Part shown: positions 16,914 to 26,524 of the stretch, piece after piece | Position numbering within the stretch: position 1 is the stretch's first letter | How the letters are laid out: every line of letters begins with the position of its first letter | Source: Thermoleophilia bacterium | GTDB lineage: Bacteria; Actinomycetota; Thermoleophilia; Miltoncostaeales; Miltoncostaeaceae | Reading direction: 5' to 3' | Assembly (NCBI GenBank): GCA_020848615.1 | Contig: JADLHW010000024.1 | Span: 61,316-125,315, forward strand | Length of the DNA: 64,000 nucleotides | Program-made: the position numbers and the translations under genes | Notes under the pieces: generated by a model | Told to the model about the DNA's origin: nothing | Database searches by the model: none | The model's input: only the letters and a program-made list of their open reading frames with translations

Positions 16914-17965
16914 TCCGGCCGTTCCCGCCGGACGACCCCCGGGGAGGACCCCACGCCCACCCATGCACCCATGAGCCCGGACGGACGGCGCTGACCACCG
17001 CGCCCGTCACCGGCGGCGAGGAGCCCATCGGCATTGAGCCGGCGACGGTGCCGGGCGTGCAGGCCCGGACCCCGTGGCAGCTGTTCCTCATGCGGTTCCG
17101 GCGCGACCGGCTGGCGATGGCGTCCCTGGTGTTCATCGGGCTGCTGGTCGTCCTGGCGTTCGCCGCCCCGCTGATCGCGGGCATCAGCGGCCACGACCCG
17201 AACCAGCTGTTCCGGCAGATGACCGACGACTTCGGGCTTCCCAAGGGCCCCAACGGCTCGTTCTGGTTCGGCGCCGACGCGTCCGGCCGGGACGTGCTGG
17301 TGCGGATCGCCTACGGCACCCGCGTCTCGCTGATCGTCGGCGTGGTGGCGACCAGCGTGGCCGTGGTGATCGGCGTGACGCTCGGCCTCATCGCCGGCTA
17401 CCGGGGCGGGATCCTCGACACGCTCATCTCGCGGACCGCAGACATCGTGCTGTCGCTGCCGCTGCTGCTGTTCGCCATCGGCATCGTCACGGCGTGCGGC
17501 AGTTCCCGGGAGGGCTGCTTCGGCGGGGCGGTGAAACCGGGGCTCATGCTCGTGATCATCGTGATCGCGCTGTTCAGCTGGCCGTACGTCGCGAAGATCG
17601 TGCGGGGGGCGGTGCTGTCGCTGCGCGAGCGCGAGTTCGTGGAGGCGAGCCGGTCCGTGGGGGCGGGCGACCTCACGATCATGTTCCGCGAGATCCTGCC
17701 CAACCTGATCTCCGTGATCATCGTCTACGCGTCGCTGCTGGTTCCTCAGAACATCCTGTTCGAGGCATATCTGTCGTTCCTGGGGCTCGGCGTGCCGGAC
17801 TCCACACCGTCGTGGGGCCGCATGATCAGCGACGCCTCCGGCATCTTCGACGTCGCATGGTGGCTGATGCTGTTCCCTGGCATCTTCCTCCTGCTGACCG
17901 TGCTTGCGTTCAACCTGCTGGGTGACGGGCTGCGTGATGCGCTCGATCCGAAGGCGGACCGGTGA
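16901..17965 (+). CDS. Oligopeptide/dipeptide ABC transporter permease, OppC/DppC type
   Basis: A permease of up to 354 residues with six hydrophobic helices and the binding-protein-dependent transport motif EASRSVGAGDLTIMFREIL near residue 250. The N-terminal RTPWQLFLMRFRRDRLAMASL matches the conserved N-terminal segment of OppC proteins. The start is uncertain: GTG at 16901 lies in a palindromic site and gives a Pro-rich unusual leader; CTG at 16991 (LTTAPVTGG) gives a more typical N-terminus. It is the first gene of a five-gene operon whose order is permease C, binding protein, permease B, ATPase D, ATPase F, instead of the usual A-B-C-D-F. Confidence 0.88.
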   Translation: MTGHIRPFPPDDPRGGPHAHPCTHEPGRTALTTAPVTGGEEPIGIEPATVPGVQARTPWQLFLMRFRRDRLAMASLVFIGLLVVLAFAAPLIAGISGHDPNQLFRQMTDDFGLPKGPNGSFWFGADASGRDVLVRIAYGTRVSLIVGVVATSVAVVIGVTLGLIAGYRGGILDTLISRTADIVLSLPLLLFAIGIVTACGSSREGCFGGAVKPGLMLVIIVIALFSWPYVAKIVRGAVLSLREREFVEASRSVGAGDLTIMFREILPNLISVIIVYASLLVPQNILFEAYLSFLGLGVPDSTPSWGRMISDASGIFDVAWWLMLFPGIFLLLTVLAFNLLGDGLRDALDPKADR

Positions 17966-17987
17966 CCACCAAGGAGGACAAGACGTC

Positions 17988-19868
17988 ATGAGACCCCGGA
18001 AGATGGGGACCTGGGCCCTGTTCGGGGCGCTGGTGCTGGCGGGCTCTCTGGGCCTCGCGGCGTGCGGAGGCGATGACTCCGGAGACAGCGACACGAACGG
18101 TGGCGACAATGGTGCCGCCGCAGCGAAGGGCGGCATCTACCGGGTCGGGACCACCGACTTCGGTTTCAACGGCGGGTTCGACCCGTCCGGCGAGTACCTG
18201 GGCTGGGCCTGGGACCTCTACTCGAACCTGCTCACCCGTCAGCTCACGGGATACCGGCACACCGAGGGCGCGGCGGGCGTCGAGCTCGTGCCGGACGTCG
18301 CGGAGTCCATCCCGGAGCCCACCGACAACGGCACCACCTGGACCTTCACGCTCAAGAAGGGCGTGATGTTCGGCCCGCCGGTGAACCGCGAGGTCACCAG
18401 CAAGGACTACGTGACCGCGTTCGAGCGCATCGGGACCGAGTCGGTGGTCGCCCAGTACGGCTTCTACTACTCCGACATCGTCGGGATGAAGGAGTTCAAG
18501 GAGGGCACGTCCAAGACGATCTCCGGCATCACCACGCCGGACGACCACACGATCGTCTTCAAGACCACCAAGCCCATCGGCGACTTCGGCTACCGGCTCG
18601 CGATGCCGGCCACCGGCCCCATGCCGGCGGAGGTCACCGACTGCTTCACCAAGGCCGGTGAGTACGGCCGGTACGTGATCTCCTCGGGCCCCTACATGAT
18701 CAAGGGCTCCGACAAGCTCGACGCGACGAGCTGCAAGACCATGAAGCCCATCAGCGGCTTCAACCCCACCAAGCAGCTCAGCATGGTGCGGAACCCGAAC
18801 TACGACGCCGCCACCGACAGCACCGAGCAGCGCGAGGCCCTGCCGGATGGGTTCGAGTTCATCATCAACACGAACCAGAAGGACATCTTCGACAAGATCG
18901 AGGCCGGGGAGTACGAGGACTCGGTCGACGCCGTCCCGCCGGACGTCGCGCGGCGCTACAGCACCGACGACGCCCTGAAGGACCGCCTCAAGTCGTTCAC
19001 GGACGACTCGACGAACTACATCTACATGAACCTCGGCGAGGCGCCGTTCGACGACGTGAACGTCCGCAAGGCCGTGAACTTCGTCATGGACAAGGACGCC
19101 CTGCGGCGCGCCTGGGGCGGTCCGCTGTACGGCGAGATCGGCACGCACATCGCGCCGCCGACCCTGTACCCGGGCTCCACGGAGTTCGACGGGTACGACC
19201 CGTACGCGTCCGAGAACAACGCCGGTGACCTGGCGAAGGCCCAGGAGGCGATGAAGGCGTCGGCGTACGACACCGACAAGGACGGCAGCTGCGACGCCGG
19301 TTCCTGCAGCGGCGTGCTGTTCCTCAACCGCAGCATCGACCCGTTCGTGAAGATGAGCCCGGTCATCCGGGAGTCGCTCGCGAAGATCGGCATCAAGGTG
19401 CAGGTGCGCGAGCTGCCGACCGGCCCCGCCTACGAGACGAGCGGCAATGTCTCGAACCGCATCCAGATTGGCGCGAACGCCCGGTGGGGCAAGGACTACC
19501 CGGACGCCAGCACGTTCATGGTGCTGTTCGACGGGCGCAACATCCTCGCGACCGGGAACAGCAACTACGCCCTCACGGGGATGACCGCCGCGCAGGCCAA
19601 GGAGTTCAAGGTCCCGTACCCCAAGGGCGGCGTCCCGACGGTCGACGCGGACATCGACACGTGCGCCGCGGCCATCGGCGACGAGCGCGCGGCGTGCTGG
19701 GTGGCGCTCGACAAGAAGCTCATGGAAGAGGTCGTTCCGTGGGTGCCGTACATGTTCGGCAAGAACACGGACCTGCTGGGCCCGGCCGTGACCAAGTGGG
19801 ACTTCGACCAGTTCAGCGGCGAGGCGGCATACGCCCACGTCGCGGTGGACCCGTCGAAGCAGAAGTGA
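17988..19868 (+). CDS. Peptide-binding lipoprotein of the ABC transporter (SBP family 5)
   Basis: A 626-residue extracellular solute-binding protein. The signal peptide ends in a lipobox LAAC with C26 as the lipidated residue, followed by an acidic, Asn-rich linker. The mature part has the family-5 pattern (GTTWTFTLKKGVMF, SKDYVTAFERI, later NVRKAVNFVMDKDALRRAWGG). AAGGAGGA before ATG 17988 fixes the start. Twin Cys pairs (DKDGSCDAGSC and later DTCAAAIGDERAACW) suggest disulfides in the exported protein. Peptide or other oligomer specificity cannot be told from sequence. It is followed by a strong hairpin, consistent with higher expression of the binding protein than of the membrane subunits. 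Confidence 0.93.
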   Translation: MRPRKMGTWALFGALVLAGSLGLAACGGDDSGDSDTNGGDNGAAAAKGGIYRVGTTDFGFNGGFDPSGEYLGWAWDLYSNLLTRQLTGYRHTEGAAGVELVPDVAESIPEPTDNGTTWTFTLKKGVMFGPPVNREVTSKDYVTAFERIGTESVVAQYGFYYSDIVGMKEFKEGTSKTISGITTPDDHTIVFKTTKPIGDFGYRLAMPATGPMPAEVTDCFTKAGEYGRYVISSGPYMIKGSDKLDATSCKTMKPISGFNPTKQLSMVRNPNYDAATDSTEQREALPDGFEFIINTNQKDIFDKIEAGEYEDSVDAVPPDVARRYSTDDALKDRLKSFTDDSTNYIYMNLGEAPFDDVNVRKAVNFVMDKDALRRAWGGPLYGEIGTHIAPPTLYPGSTEFDGYDPYASENNAGDLAKAQEAMKASAYDTDKDGSCDAGSCSGVLFLNRSIDPFVKMSPVIRESLAKIGIKVQVRELPTGPAYETSGNVSNRIQIGANARWGKDYPDASTFMVLFDGRNILATGNSNYALTGMTAAQAKEFKVPYPKGGVPTVDADIDTCAAAIGDERAACWVALDKKLMEEVVPWVPYMFGKNTDLLGPAVTKWDFDQFSGEAAYAHVAVDPSKQK

Positions 19869-19880
19869 GCTGAGCCGTTC

Positions 19881-19909
19881 GCGGCGGGGCGCCCCGGGCG
19901 CCCCGCCGC
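19881..19909 (+). promoter_or_regulatory. Intercistronic hairpin between binding-protein and permease genes
   Basis: GCGGCGGGGCG and CGCCCCGCCGC form a perfect 11-base stem with a 7-base loop in the 66-base gap. There is no T-run, and the downstream genes clearly belong to the same operon. Such hairpins partly terminate or protect the 3' end of the binding-protein mRNA. Confidence 0.6.
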
Positions 19910-19934
19910 GGCCGGACGCACGTGAGGAGCGTGG

Positions 19935-20900
19935 ATGGGCCGCTACATCGTCAGACGACTGCTCTGGACCGTCCTGGTCGTGGTGCTCGTCACGCTGCTC
20001 ACGTTCGTCATCTTCTTCGTGCTGCCGAAGGGCGACCCGGCGACCCGCTTCGCCGGGAAGTCCCCCACCCCGGAGCTCATCCAGGAGGTCAAGGAGTCCC
20101 TCGGGCTCGACAAGAGCGTCCCGGAGCAGTACGGGCTGTTCCTGAAGCGCCTGGTCACCGGTGACGAGTACGGGTGGCCGGGGCTCGGGAAGTCGTTCCA
20201 GAACAAGCAGCCGGTCAGGCCGGAGCTCATCCAGCGCGCCCAGGTGACCATCACCCTCATCATCGGCGGGGCGTTGCTGTGGCTCGCGATCGGCATCCCG
20301 GTGGGCGTCATCTCGGCGTTGCGACGAGGAAGCGTCCTCGACCGGGTCTCGATGGGCACGGCCCTGTTCTTCGTGTCGGCACCGGTGTTCTGGCTGGGGC
20401 TGCTCTCCCTGTACGTGTTCTGGAAGCAGCTGGGCTGGCTGCCGGGCACCGGGTACGTGTCGTTCGGCGCCTCACCGGGGACGTGGTTCAGCCACATGCT
20501 CCTGCCGTGGATGGTCCTGGCGCTGCTGTTCGCCGCGATCTACGCGCGGGTGGTGCGCGGCAACATGATCGACGTGATGACCGAGGACTACATCCGCACG
20601 GCCCGCGCGAAGGGCCTGTCGGAGCGCCGCGTGGTGATGAAGCACGAGCTGCGCACCGGCATCACCCCGGTCATCACGCTGCTGGCCATCGACCTGGGGG
20701 TGCTGGTGGGCGGCACGATCGTCACCGAGACCGTGTTCAACCTGCAGGGCCTCGGGAACTGGCTGCTGATCGCCGCACAGAACAACGACCTGCCGGTGAC
20801 CCTCGCGGTGACGGTGCTGGTGGCCGCGGCGGTGAGCATCCTGAGCCTGGTCGCCGACATCCTGTACGCGGTCCTCGACCCCCGGGTGCGGTACCAGTGA
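19935..20900 (+). CDS. Oligopeptide/dipeptide ABC transporter permease, OppB/DppB type
   Basis: A 321-residue membrane protein starting MGRYIVRRLLWTVLVVVLVT, the standard OppB N-terminus with the first membrane helix. Six helices in total, and the ATPase-contact motif DYIRTARAKGLSERRVVMKHEL is at about residues 216-237. ATG 19935 has GAGGAGCG upstream. It pairs with the OppC-type permease as the translocation pore. Its stop overlaps the GTG of the next gene (GTGA). Confidence 0.93.
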   Translation: MGRYIVRRLLWTVLVVVLVTLLTFVIFFVLPKGDPATRFAGKSPTPELIQEVKESLGLDKSVPEQYGLFLKRLVTGDEYGWPGLGKSFQNKQPVRPELIQRAQVTITLIIGGALLWLAIGIPVGVISALRRGSVLDRVSMGTALFFVSAPVFWLGLLSLYVFWKQLGWLPGTGYVSFGASPGTWFSHMLLPWMVLALLFAAIYARVVRGNMIDVMTEDYIRTARAKGLSERRVVMKHELRTGITPVITLLAIDLGVLVGGTIVTETVFNLQGLGNWLLIAAQNNDLPVTLAVTVLVAAAVSILSLVADILYAVLDPRVRYQ

Positions 20901-21916
20901 GCGAGGTGCTGCTGGAGGTCCGGGACCTCGTCGTCCACTTCCCCACCCCGGACGGCGTCGTGAAGGCCGTGGACGGCGTGAGCTTCACCATCGAGCGGGG
21001 CCGCACGCTGGGCGTGGTCGGGGAGTCCGGTTCGGGCAAGAGCATCACGTTCCTCACGGTGATGGGCCTCATCAACCGCAAGTCCGCCCGGGTGTCGGGC
21101 GAGGTGCTGTTCGAGGGCCGGAACCTGCTGGAGGCCACCACCGAGGAGCTGCGGCACATCCGCGGCGACCGCATCGGGATGATCTTCCAGGACCCCATGA
21201 CGTCCATGCACCCCATGTACCGGGTGGGCGACCAGATCTCCGAGGCGATCCTCGCGCACCGCAACGTGGGCAAGCGGGAGGCCGGGGCCCGCGCCGTGGA
21301 GGCCCTGCGGCAGGTGGGCATCCCCGCCCCGGAGCAGCGGGCCCGCCAGTACCCGCACGAGTACTCGGGCGGCATGCGGCAGCGCGCCATGATCGCGATG
21401 GCGCTGGTCCTGGACCCCGACCTGCTCATCGCCGACGAGCCCACGACGGCCCTGGACGTGACGGTGCAGGCGCAGATCCTGGAGGTCATCGACGAGCTCA
21501 AGCAGCGGCTGAACATCGGCGTGGCGCTCATCAGCCACTCCCTGGCGACCGTCGCGGACGTGTCCCAGGACGTCATGGTCATGTACGCCGGGCGGCCGGT
21601 GGAGCGCGGCACCCGCGGCGAGGTGTTCGACGCCCCGCTGCACCCTTACACCCTCGGCCTGCTGAGCTCCGTCCCGCGCGTGGACGTCCGGGTGGAGCGG
21701 CTGGTGCCCATCGAGGGGTCGCCGCCGTCGCTCATCAACGTCCCGCCGGGCTGCGCGTTCCACCCGCGATGCCCGTACCGGTTCGACCCGTGCGACCGGG
21801 ACGTCCCGGACCTGCGGGACCGCGGCGGCGGGCACGACGACGCCTGCCACCTCTCCGCGGAGGCGAAGGCCGCGAACCGCCGTGAGCGGCTGGACATGCA
21901 GGAGCCCGTGACATGA
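20897..21916 (+). CDS. Oligopeptide ABC transporter ATPase, OppD type
   Basis: A 339-residue ATPase. Walker [13 protein letters not shown]-loop [12 protein letters not shown], signature [15 protein letters not shown], Walker [14 protein letters not shown] and the H-loop [10 protein letters not shown] are all intact. The C-terminal [15 protein letters not shown] is the Cys-rich tail typical of OppD/OppF. The GTG start overlaps the OppB stop, and the end overlaps the OppF start, so all are translationally coupled. Confidence 0.95.
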   Translation: MSEVLLEVRDLVVHFPTPDGVVKAVDGVSFTIERGRTLGVVGESGSGKSITFLTVMGLINRKSARVSGEVLFEGRNLLEATTEELRHIRGDRIGMIFQDPMTSMHPMYRVGDQISEAILAHRNVGKREAGARAVEALRQVGIPAPEQRARQYPHEYSGGMRQRAMIAMALVLDPDLLIADEPTTALDVTVQAQILEVIDELKQRLNIGVALISHSLATVADVSQDVMVMYAGRPVERGTRGEVFDAPLHPYTLGLLSSVPRVDVRVERLVPIEGSPPSLINVPPGCAFHPRCPYRFDPCDRDVPDLRDRGGGHDDACHLSAEAKAANRRERLDMQEPVT

Positions 21917-23010
21917 GCACCGACACCCGGGGCGGCGCCGCGGAGCCGCTGGTCGCCGTCCAGGATCTGGTCAAGCGCTTCCCCATCACCCGGGGCATCA
22001 TCCTGCAGCGCCAGATCGGCGCGGTGCACGCCGTGGAGGACCTCACCCTCCACATCGCCCGCGGCGAGACGCTGGGCCTGGTGGGCGAGTCCGGGTGCGG
22101 CAAGTCCACCACGGCGCGGCTCATGGCCCGGCTGGTGGAGCCCACCGCCGGCAGCATCCGGTTCGACGGGGAGGACATCACGCACCTCAGCGGCCGCGCG
22201 ATGCAGCACGTGCGGCGCAAGGTGCAGATCGTGTTCCAGGATCCGTACGCGTCCCTGAACCCGCGGCAGAGCGTCGGACAGATCATCGGGGCGCCGCTGC
22301 GCATCCACGGCATCGAGGGGGATCGCCGCCGGCAGGTCCAGGACCTGATGGAGCAGACGGGCCTCAACCCGGAGCACTACAACCGCTACCCGCACGAGTT
22401 CTCCGGCGGCCAGCGGCAGCGCATCGGGATCGCCCGGGCCCTGGCGCTGCGTCCCAGCCTCATCGTGTGCGACGAGCCGGTGTCCGCCCTGGACGTGTCG
22501 ATCCAGGCGCAGATCGTGAGCCTCCTGACGGACCTGCAGAAGGAGCACGACCTCACGTACCTGTTCATCTCCCACGACCTCGGCGTGGTGCGCCACGTGT
22601 CGGACCGGGTCGCGGTGATGTACCTGGGGCGCCTGGTGGAGCTCGCCGACCGGGACGCGCTGTACGAGCGGCCGCGGCACCCGTACACGGCGGCGCTCAT
22701 CTCCGCGGTGCCGCAGGGCACCGGCGCGAACCGCCGGCGCATCGTGCTGCAGGGGGATGTGCCGTCGCCGGCGAACCCGCCGTCGGGGTGCCCCTTCCAC
22801 CCGCGCTGCCCGAAGGCCCGCATCATCAGCGGCGACCCGGCGGTCGTGCCGGAGAACTGCGCCACCGAGATGCCGTCCCTCACCGCCGTCGCCCCCGGTC
22901 ACACCGCCGCATGCTGGTATCCGCTGGTGCCGGGCGACGACCTCATCGCCGCGGCGGAGGGCATGGCCCCCGAGGTGGTGGAGCAGGCGGAGGAGGCCGC
23001 GACGGCGTGA
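21913..23010 (+). CDS. Oligopeptide ABC transporter ATPase, OppF type
   Basis: A 365-residue ATPase partner of OppD. Walker [15 protein letters not shown]-loop [16 protein letters not shown], signature [15 protein letters not shown], Walker [14 protein letters not shown] and H-loop [10 protein letters not shown]. The family's YASLNPR and the Cys-rich [11 protein letters not shown] tail are present. ATG at 21913 overlaps OppD. The last 30 residues are acidic ([11 protein letters not shown]), longer than in most OppF proteins. The following VOC gene overlaps by 4 bases and may be part of the operon. Confidence 0.95.
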   Translation: MSTDTRGGAAEPLVAVQDLVKRFPITRGIILQRQIGAVHAVEDLTLHIARGETLGLVGESGCGKSTTARLMARLVEPTAGSIRFDGEDITHLSGRAMQHVRRKVQIVFQDPYASLNPRQSVGQIIGAPLRIHGIEGDRRRQVQDLMEQTGLNPEHYNRYPHEFSGGQRQRIGIARALALRPSLIVCDEPVSALDVSIQAQIVSLLTDLQKEHDLTYLFISHDLGVVRHVSDRVAVMYLGRLVELADRDALYERPRHPYTAALISAVPQGTGANRRRIVLQGDVPSPANPPSGCPFHPRCPKARIISGDPAVVPENCATEMPSLTAVAPGHTAACWYPLVPGDDLIAAAEGMAPEVVEQAEEAATA

Positions 23011-23399
23011 CGCCGCAGCCGGCGGCCGCCCACCTCATCCTGTACGTCGCCGACCAGGCGGCCGCGGCCGCGTTCTTCGCGGCGGCGCTCGGCTTCGCGC
23101 CGCGCCTGGACGTCCCCGGCATGACCGAGTTCGCGCTGCCCGGGGGCGCGGTCCTGGGGCTCATGCCCGAGGACGGCGTGCGGCGGCTGCTGGGGGACGC
23201 GCTCCCGGACCCCGCGGGCGGCGCGGGGGTGCCGCGCGCCGAGCTGTACCTGATGGTGCCCGACCCCGCCGCGGCGCACGCCCGGGCGGTCGCCGCGGGC
23301 GCGCGGGAGCTGAGCCCCCTGCTGCCCCGGGGCTGGGGTCACCGGGCCGCGTACTGCCTCACCGCCGACGGCCACGTGGTGGCCTTCGCGAGCGCTTAG
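23007..23399 (+). CDS. VOC-superfamily (glyoxalase/dioxygenase fold) protein
   Basis: A 130-residue single-module VOC protein. The beta-alpha-beta-beta-beta pattern is visible ([59 protein letters not shown]). Usual metal ligands (His near the start, Glu near the end) are only partly kept, so catalysis is uncertain; relatives include small-molecule-binding or resistance proteins. GTG 23007 overlaps oppF (GTGA). It ends with a 4-base overlap against the convergent GGDEF gene. Confidence 0.78.
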   Translation: MTPQPAAAHLILYVADQAAAAAFFAAALGFAPRLDVPGMTEFALPGGAVLGLMPEDGVRRLLGDALPDPAGGAGVPRAELYLMVPDPAAAHARAVAAGARELSPLLPRGWGHRAAYCLTADGHVVAFASA

Positions 23400-24841
23400 G
23401 CGGGGTCCCCCGCCGGCGCCTCGCGCCACACCTCCACGCGGTTCCGCCCCTCGGCCTTCGCCGCGTACAGGGCGAGGTCGGCGAGGCGGTAGAGGCCCAG
23501 GGCGTCGGCGCCGCACCGCAGGTCGGTGACGCCGGCGGAGATCGTGACCTCCCCCACCTCCGGGAACGGCTCGGCGGCCACCGCGGCGCGCGCCCGCTCG
23601 GCGGCGTGCAGCGCGGTGGCCGCGTCGGTGTCCGGCAGCAGCCACACGAACTCCTCGCCGCCCAGGCGCGCGACGGGCTCCTCCTCGCGGCACACCCTGG
23701 CCAGGCGGTGGGCGAGCTCGATGAGCACCATGTCCCCCACCTGGTGCCCGTGGGTGTCGTTCACGCGCTTGAAGTGGTCGATGTCGATGATCACCATCGC
23801 GAGGTTCGCGTCGTGCCGGTGGGCGTGGGCGACCCGCCGGGCGAGCTGCTCCTCGAAGGCGCGGCGGTTGTGCAGGCCGGTGAGTGGGTCCCGCAGCGCC
23901 ATCTCGGCGATCTCGTGACGGGTCTGGGCGTTCGCGATGGCGAGGCTCACGAGCTCCGCGAAGCTGCCCAGGCGGGTCTCGGTGCCCGCCGGCAGGCCCT
24001 CGGGGCGGGTGCTCACGGCGCCGACGGTGCCCCACAGGCGGCCGGCGACGCGCACGGGGGCGGCCACCGAGGACCGCCGCACCCCGGCGCCGTGGTCGCC
24101 GTAGTCGTCCACCCGGGCGGGCGCCCCGGTGCGCAGGACGTCCGCGGTGACCCAGTGCTCCTTCAGGTTCAGGGGCATCCCCACCCAGCTCACGAACGAC
24201 GCGTCGGAGGAGTGAGCCCCCACCAGCGTGGCGGTGCCGTCGGGTTCGAAGCGCGCGACGCCGCCCCCCTCGCAGCCCAGCAGGGCGGCGACCTCCCGGG
24301 CGACCAGGGAGAACACCTCCTCGGGGGTGCGGGCGGAGGCGACGGTGGCGGCCACGCGGCGCAGGGACGCCTGCTCCATCGCGATGACGCGGTACGCGGA
24401 CTCGCCGGCGCGCAGTTCCATCAGGGCCGCCGCGCGTTCCCGTTCGAGGCGCACCACCCGCATCGCGGCGTTCACGCGGGCCACCAGCTCCTGCGGCACG
24501 AACGGCTTGGCGACGTGGTCGTCGGCGCCGGCCTCCAGGGCGGCCACGACCGTCTCGGTCTCGCGGTTCGCGGTGAGCACGATCACCGGGAGCGCCGCGA
24601 GCGCCGGCTCCGCCCGGATGAGGCGGCACAGGCCGCCCGCGTCCGCGATGCCGGGCAGCCGCCACGCGGTGAGCAGGACGTCGGGGGGCTCGGCGCGCAG
24701 CGCCTGCAGCGCGGCGCCCGCATCGCCGACGACCGTGACGTCGTAGCCGGCCTCCCGCAGCACGCGGTGCACGACCGCGGCCGCGAGCTGGCCGGGGTCG
24801 GCCACGAGCACGCGGCCGGTTGACGCGTCGGGGGAGCTCAT
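23396..24841 (-). CDS. Pseudo-receiver - GAF - GGDEF diguanylate cyclase
   Basis: A 481-residue soluble protein. Residues 10-125 have the receiver fold (VLVADP, VIVLTAN, HVAKPFVPQEL with K112), but the phosphoacceptor position after PPDVLLT is A59 in AWRLPG, and one of the two acidic pocket residues is also gone. A coiled segment (125-150) leads to a GAF domain (about 150-310) with CEGGGVARFEPDG. The GGDEF domain has intact GGEEF at 394-398; the inhibitory site is RxxE (R385-E388) rather than RxxD. It should make c-di-GMP under control of a phosphorylation-independent receiver or the GAF ligand. ATG at 24841. Convergent with the VOC gene. Confidence 0.9.
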   Translation of the reverse strand: MSSPDASTGRVLVADPGQLAAAVVHRVLREAGYDVTVVGDAGAALQALRAEPPDVLLTAWRLPGIADAGGLCRLIRAEPALAALPVIVLTANRETETVVAALEAGADDHVAKPFVPQELVARVNAAMRVVRLERERAAALMELRAGESAYRVIAMEQASLRRVAATVASARTPEEVFSLVAREVAALLGCEGGGVARFEPDGTATLVGAHSSDASFVSWVGMPLNLKEHWVTADVLRTGAPARVDDYGDHGAGVRRSSVAAPVRVAGRLWGTVGAVSTRPEGLPAGTETRLGSFAELVSLAIANAQTRHEIAEMALRDPLTGLHNRRAFEEQLARRVAHAHRHDANLAMVIIDIDHFKRVNDTHGHQVGDMVLIELAHRLARVCREEEPVARLGGEEFVWLLPDTDAATALHAAERARAAVAAEPFPEVGEVTISAGVTDLRCGADALGLYRLADLALYAAKAEGRNRVEVWREAPAGDPA

Positions 24842-24928
24842 GCGTGCTGGAACCGCGGCGGTCTCGAGAACGGACGAACTGCACCGCCACGTTGTGGGTC
24901 GGCAGCGGGCGCCGCCCCCTTGAGCGAG

Positions 24929-25600
24929 TCAGCCCAGGTCGGCCTCCTGCGCACCGGACGCGAGCGCCTCCACGATCGACCGGGCGATGTCCGCGGGGTC
25001 GCGGCCGGCGGGGAGGCGCGGGGCCTCGCCCGCCAGGGGCCCTTGGGCGGGCCGGGTGTCGGTGTGCGGCGGGCGCACGTCCAGCACGCGCACGCCGGCG
25101 TGGCGCGCCTCGCGCCGCAGGGCGGCGTCGAACGCGGTGAGCGCCGCCTTGCTCGCCGAGTACGCCGCCATCCCGGCGGCGGGTGCGTCCGCCGCGCTCG
25201 CCGAGACGTTCACGATCGCCCCGCCGTCGCCCAGGACGCCGAGGGCCGCGCGGCTCAGCCGGATGGGGGCGAGCGCGTTCACGGTGAACAGCTGCGCGAG
25301 GACCCGGTCGTCCAGCTCGGCGACCGGCCCGAACGCCACCACGCCGGCGGCGCAGATCACGGCGTCCAGGCCGCCGAGGGCCGCGGCGGCCTCGGCGACC
25401 AGCTGCTCGGGGCCCGTGGGCTCGGTGAGGTCGCGGGCCAGCGGCACCCCGCCCGTCGCGGCCGCGACCGCCGCCAGGCGCTGCCGGTCGCGGCCGCTCA
25501 CCGCCAGCCGGGCGCCTCGGGCCGCCAGGTCACCGGCGATGGCGCCGCCCAGGCCGCCGCTCGCCCCCGCCACCAGCACACGTGCCCCCGCGATCTCCAC
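24929..25600 (-). CDS. Short-chain dehydrogenase/reductase
   Basis: A 223-residue classical SDR: Gly-rich cofactor motif AGASGGLGGA (11-20), NAG-like CAAGV at about 83-87, catalytic S133 (NVSAS), Y147 and K151 (AYSASKAAL). Arg in VSGRDR after strand 2 suggests NADPH preference. GTG at 25600 was chosen because the fold begins MEIAGARVLV. The substrate is unknown. It is divergent from the DsbA-like gene with only 69 bases between the starts. Confidence 0.88.
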   Translation of the reverse strand: MEIAGARVLVAGASGGLGGAIAGDLAARGARLAVSGRDRQRLAAVAAATGGVPLARDLTEPTGPEQLVAEAAAALGGLDAVICAAGVVAFGPVAELDDRVLAQLFTVNALAPIRLSRAALGVLGDGGAIVNVSASAADAPAAGMAAYSASKAALTAFDAALRREARHAGVRVLDVRPPHTDTRPAQGPLAGEAPRLPAGRDPADIARSIVEALASGAQEADLG

Positions 25601-25669
25601 GCCGGGATCGTACGTCCCGGGGCGGCTTCGGGGGGCGGGGACCCACCGCGCCCGCGTAGGCTGGGACGC

Positions 25670-26524
25670 ATGGACGCCCCCACCATCATCATCGACGCCT
25701 TCGGCGACCCCGCCTGCCCGTGGGACTTCTCCTCCGAGCCGTACCGCCTGCGCCTGATGTGGCGGTACGGCGCGCACCTGGAGATCCACCACCGCATGAT
25801 CGGGCTGTCGTCGAGCCCGGACGAGTACGCATCGCGGGGCATCACCACGGCCGACATCGCGGCGGCGCGGGAGATGATCCGCGCCCGGTACGGCATGCCG
25901 TTGCACACGGCGGAGACGTCGCGGCACATCGCCACGGTCTTCGCGTGCCGGGCGGTGGTGGGCGCGCGCCTCCACGACCCGGACGGCGCGGCCCGGCTGC
26001 TGCGGCGGCTGCGGATCCTGGGGCTCAGCGAGGCCATGCTCATCGACGAGGCGGAGACCATCGCGCAGGCCGCGGAGGAGGCCGGCCTGTCCGCGAAGGA
26101 CGTGGCGTCGTGGGCGGAGGAGGACGCGACGGCGCGGGCCCTGGCCGTGGACATGGCGGAGGCCCGCAGCCCCGCCCCACCGGCCCTGGCGATGCCGGAG
26201 CGGCTGGCGCGCACCCCGGAGGGCGGCTGGCGGTACACGGCCCCCAGCTACGCGATCACCTGCGGCGACGTGCGGCTCGACTCCCCCGGCTTCCAGCCCG
26301 CCCGTGTGTACGAGGTGCTGGTCGCGAACGTCGCCCCGCACGTCGCGCCGCGGCCCGGCCCGGAGGACGTCGCCGAGGTGCTCGGGTGGGCGCCGTACCC
26401 CCTGGCAACCGCCGAGGTCGCGGGCGTGATGGAAATCCCGGTGGACACGGCGCGGCGGCTGCTGGCCGAGGCGGGCGCGGAGGCGCACCCGTCGGCCGGC
26501 GACGCCTACTGGTCGGCGGGCTGA
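25670..26524 (+). CDS. DsbA-like thioredoxin-fold protein (2-hydroxychromene-2-carboxylate isomerase/FrnE-like)
   Basis: A 284-residue cytosolic protein starting MDAPTIIIDAFGDPACPWDF. The active-site position has CPW with a single Cys (C in PACPWD) rather than CxxC, and a helical insertion (residues 55-150) as in DsbA-family isomerases. The last 80 residues (DVAEVLGWAPYPLATAEVAGVM, VDTARRLLAEAG) look like an added winged-helix-like domain, unusual for the simple family. A glutathione- or mycothiol-dependent isomerase/oxidoreductase role is family inference. Its last 19 bases overlap the end of the convergent methyltransferase gene. Confidence 0.78.
   Translation: MDAPTIIIDAFGDPACPWDFSSEPYRLRLMWRYGAHLEIHHRMIGLSSSPDEYASRGITTADIAAAREMIRARYGMPLHTAETSRHIATVFACRAVVGARLHDPDGAARLLRRLRILGLSEAMLIDEAETIAQAAEEAGLSAKDVASWAEEDATARALAVDMAEARSPAPPALAMPERLARTPEGGWRYTAPSYAITCGDVRLDSPGFQPARVYEVLVANVAPHVAPRPGPEDVAEVLGWAPYPLATAEVAGVMEIPVDTARRLLAEAGAEAHPSAGDAYWSAG

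Noticed and set aside
17910..19838. Long open frame of 642 codons antisense to the peptide-binding lipoprotein gene
   Set aside because: It is composed of Val/Arg/Gly/His-rich shadow sequence caused by GC-biased third positions; the sense gene has signal peptide, lipobox and family motifs.
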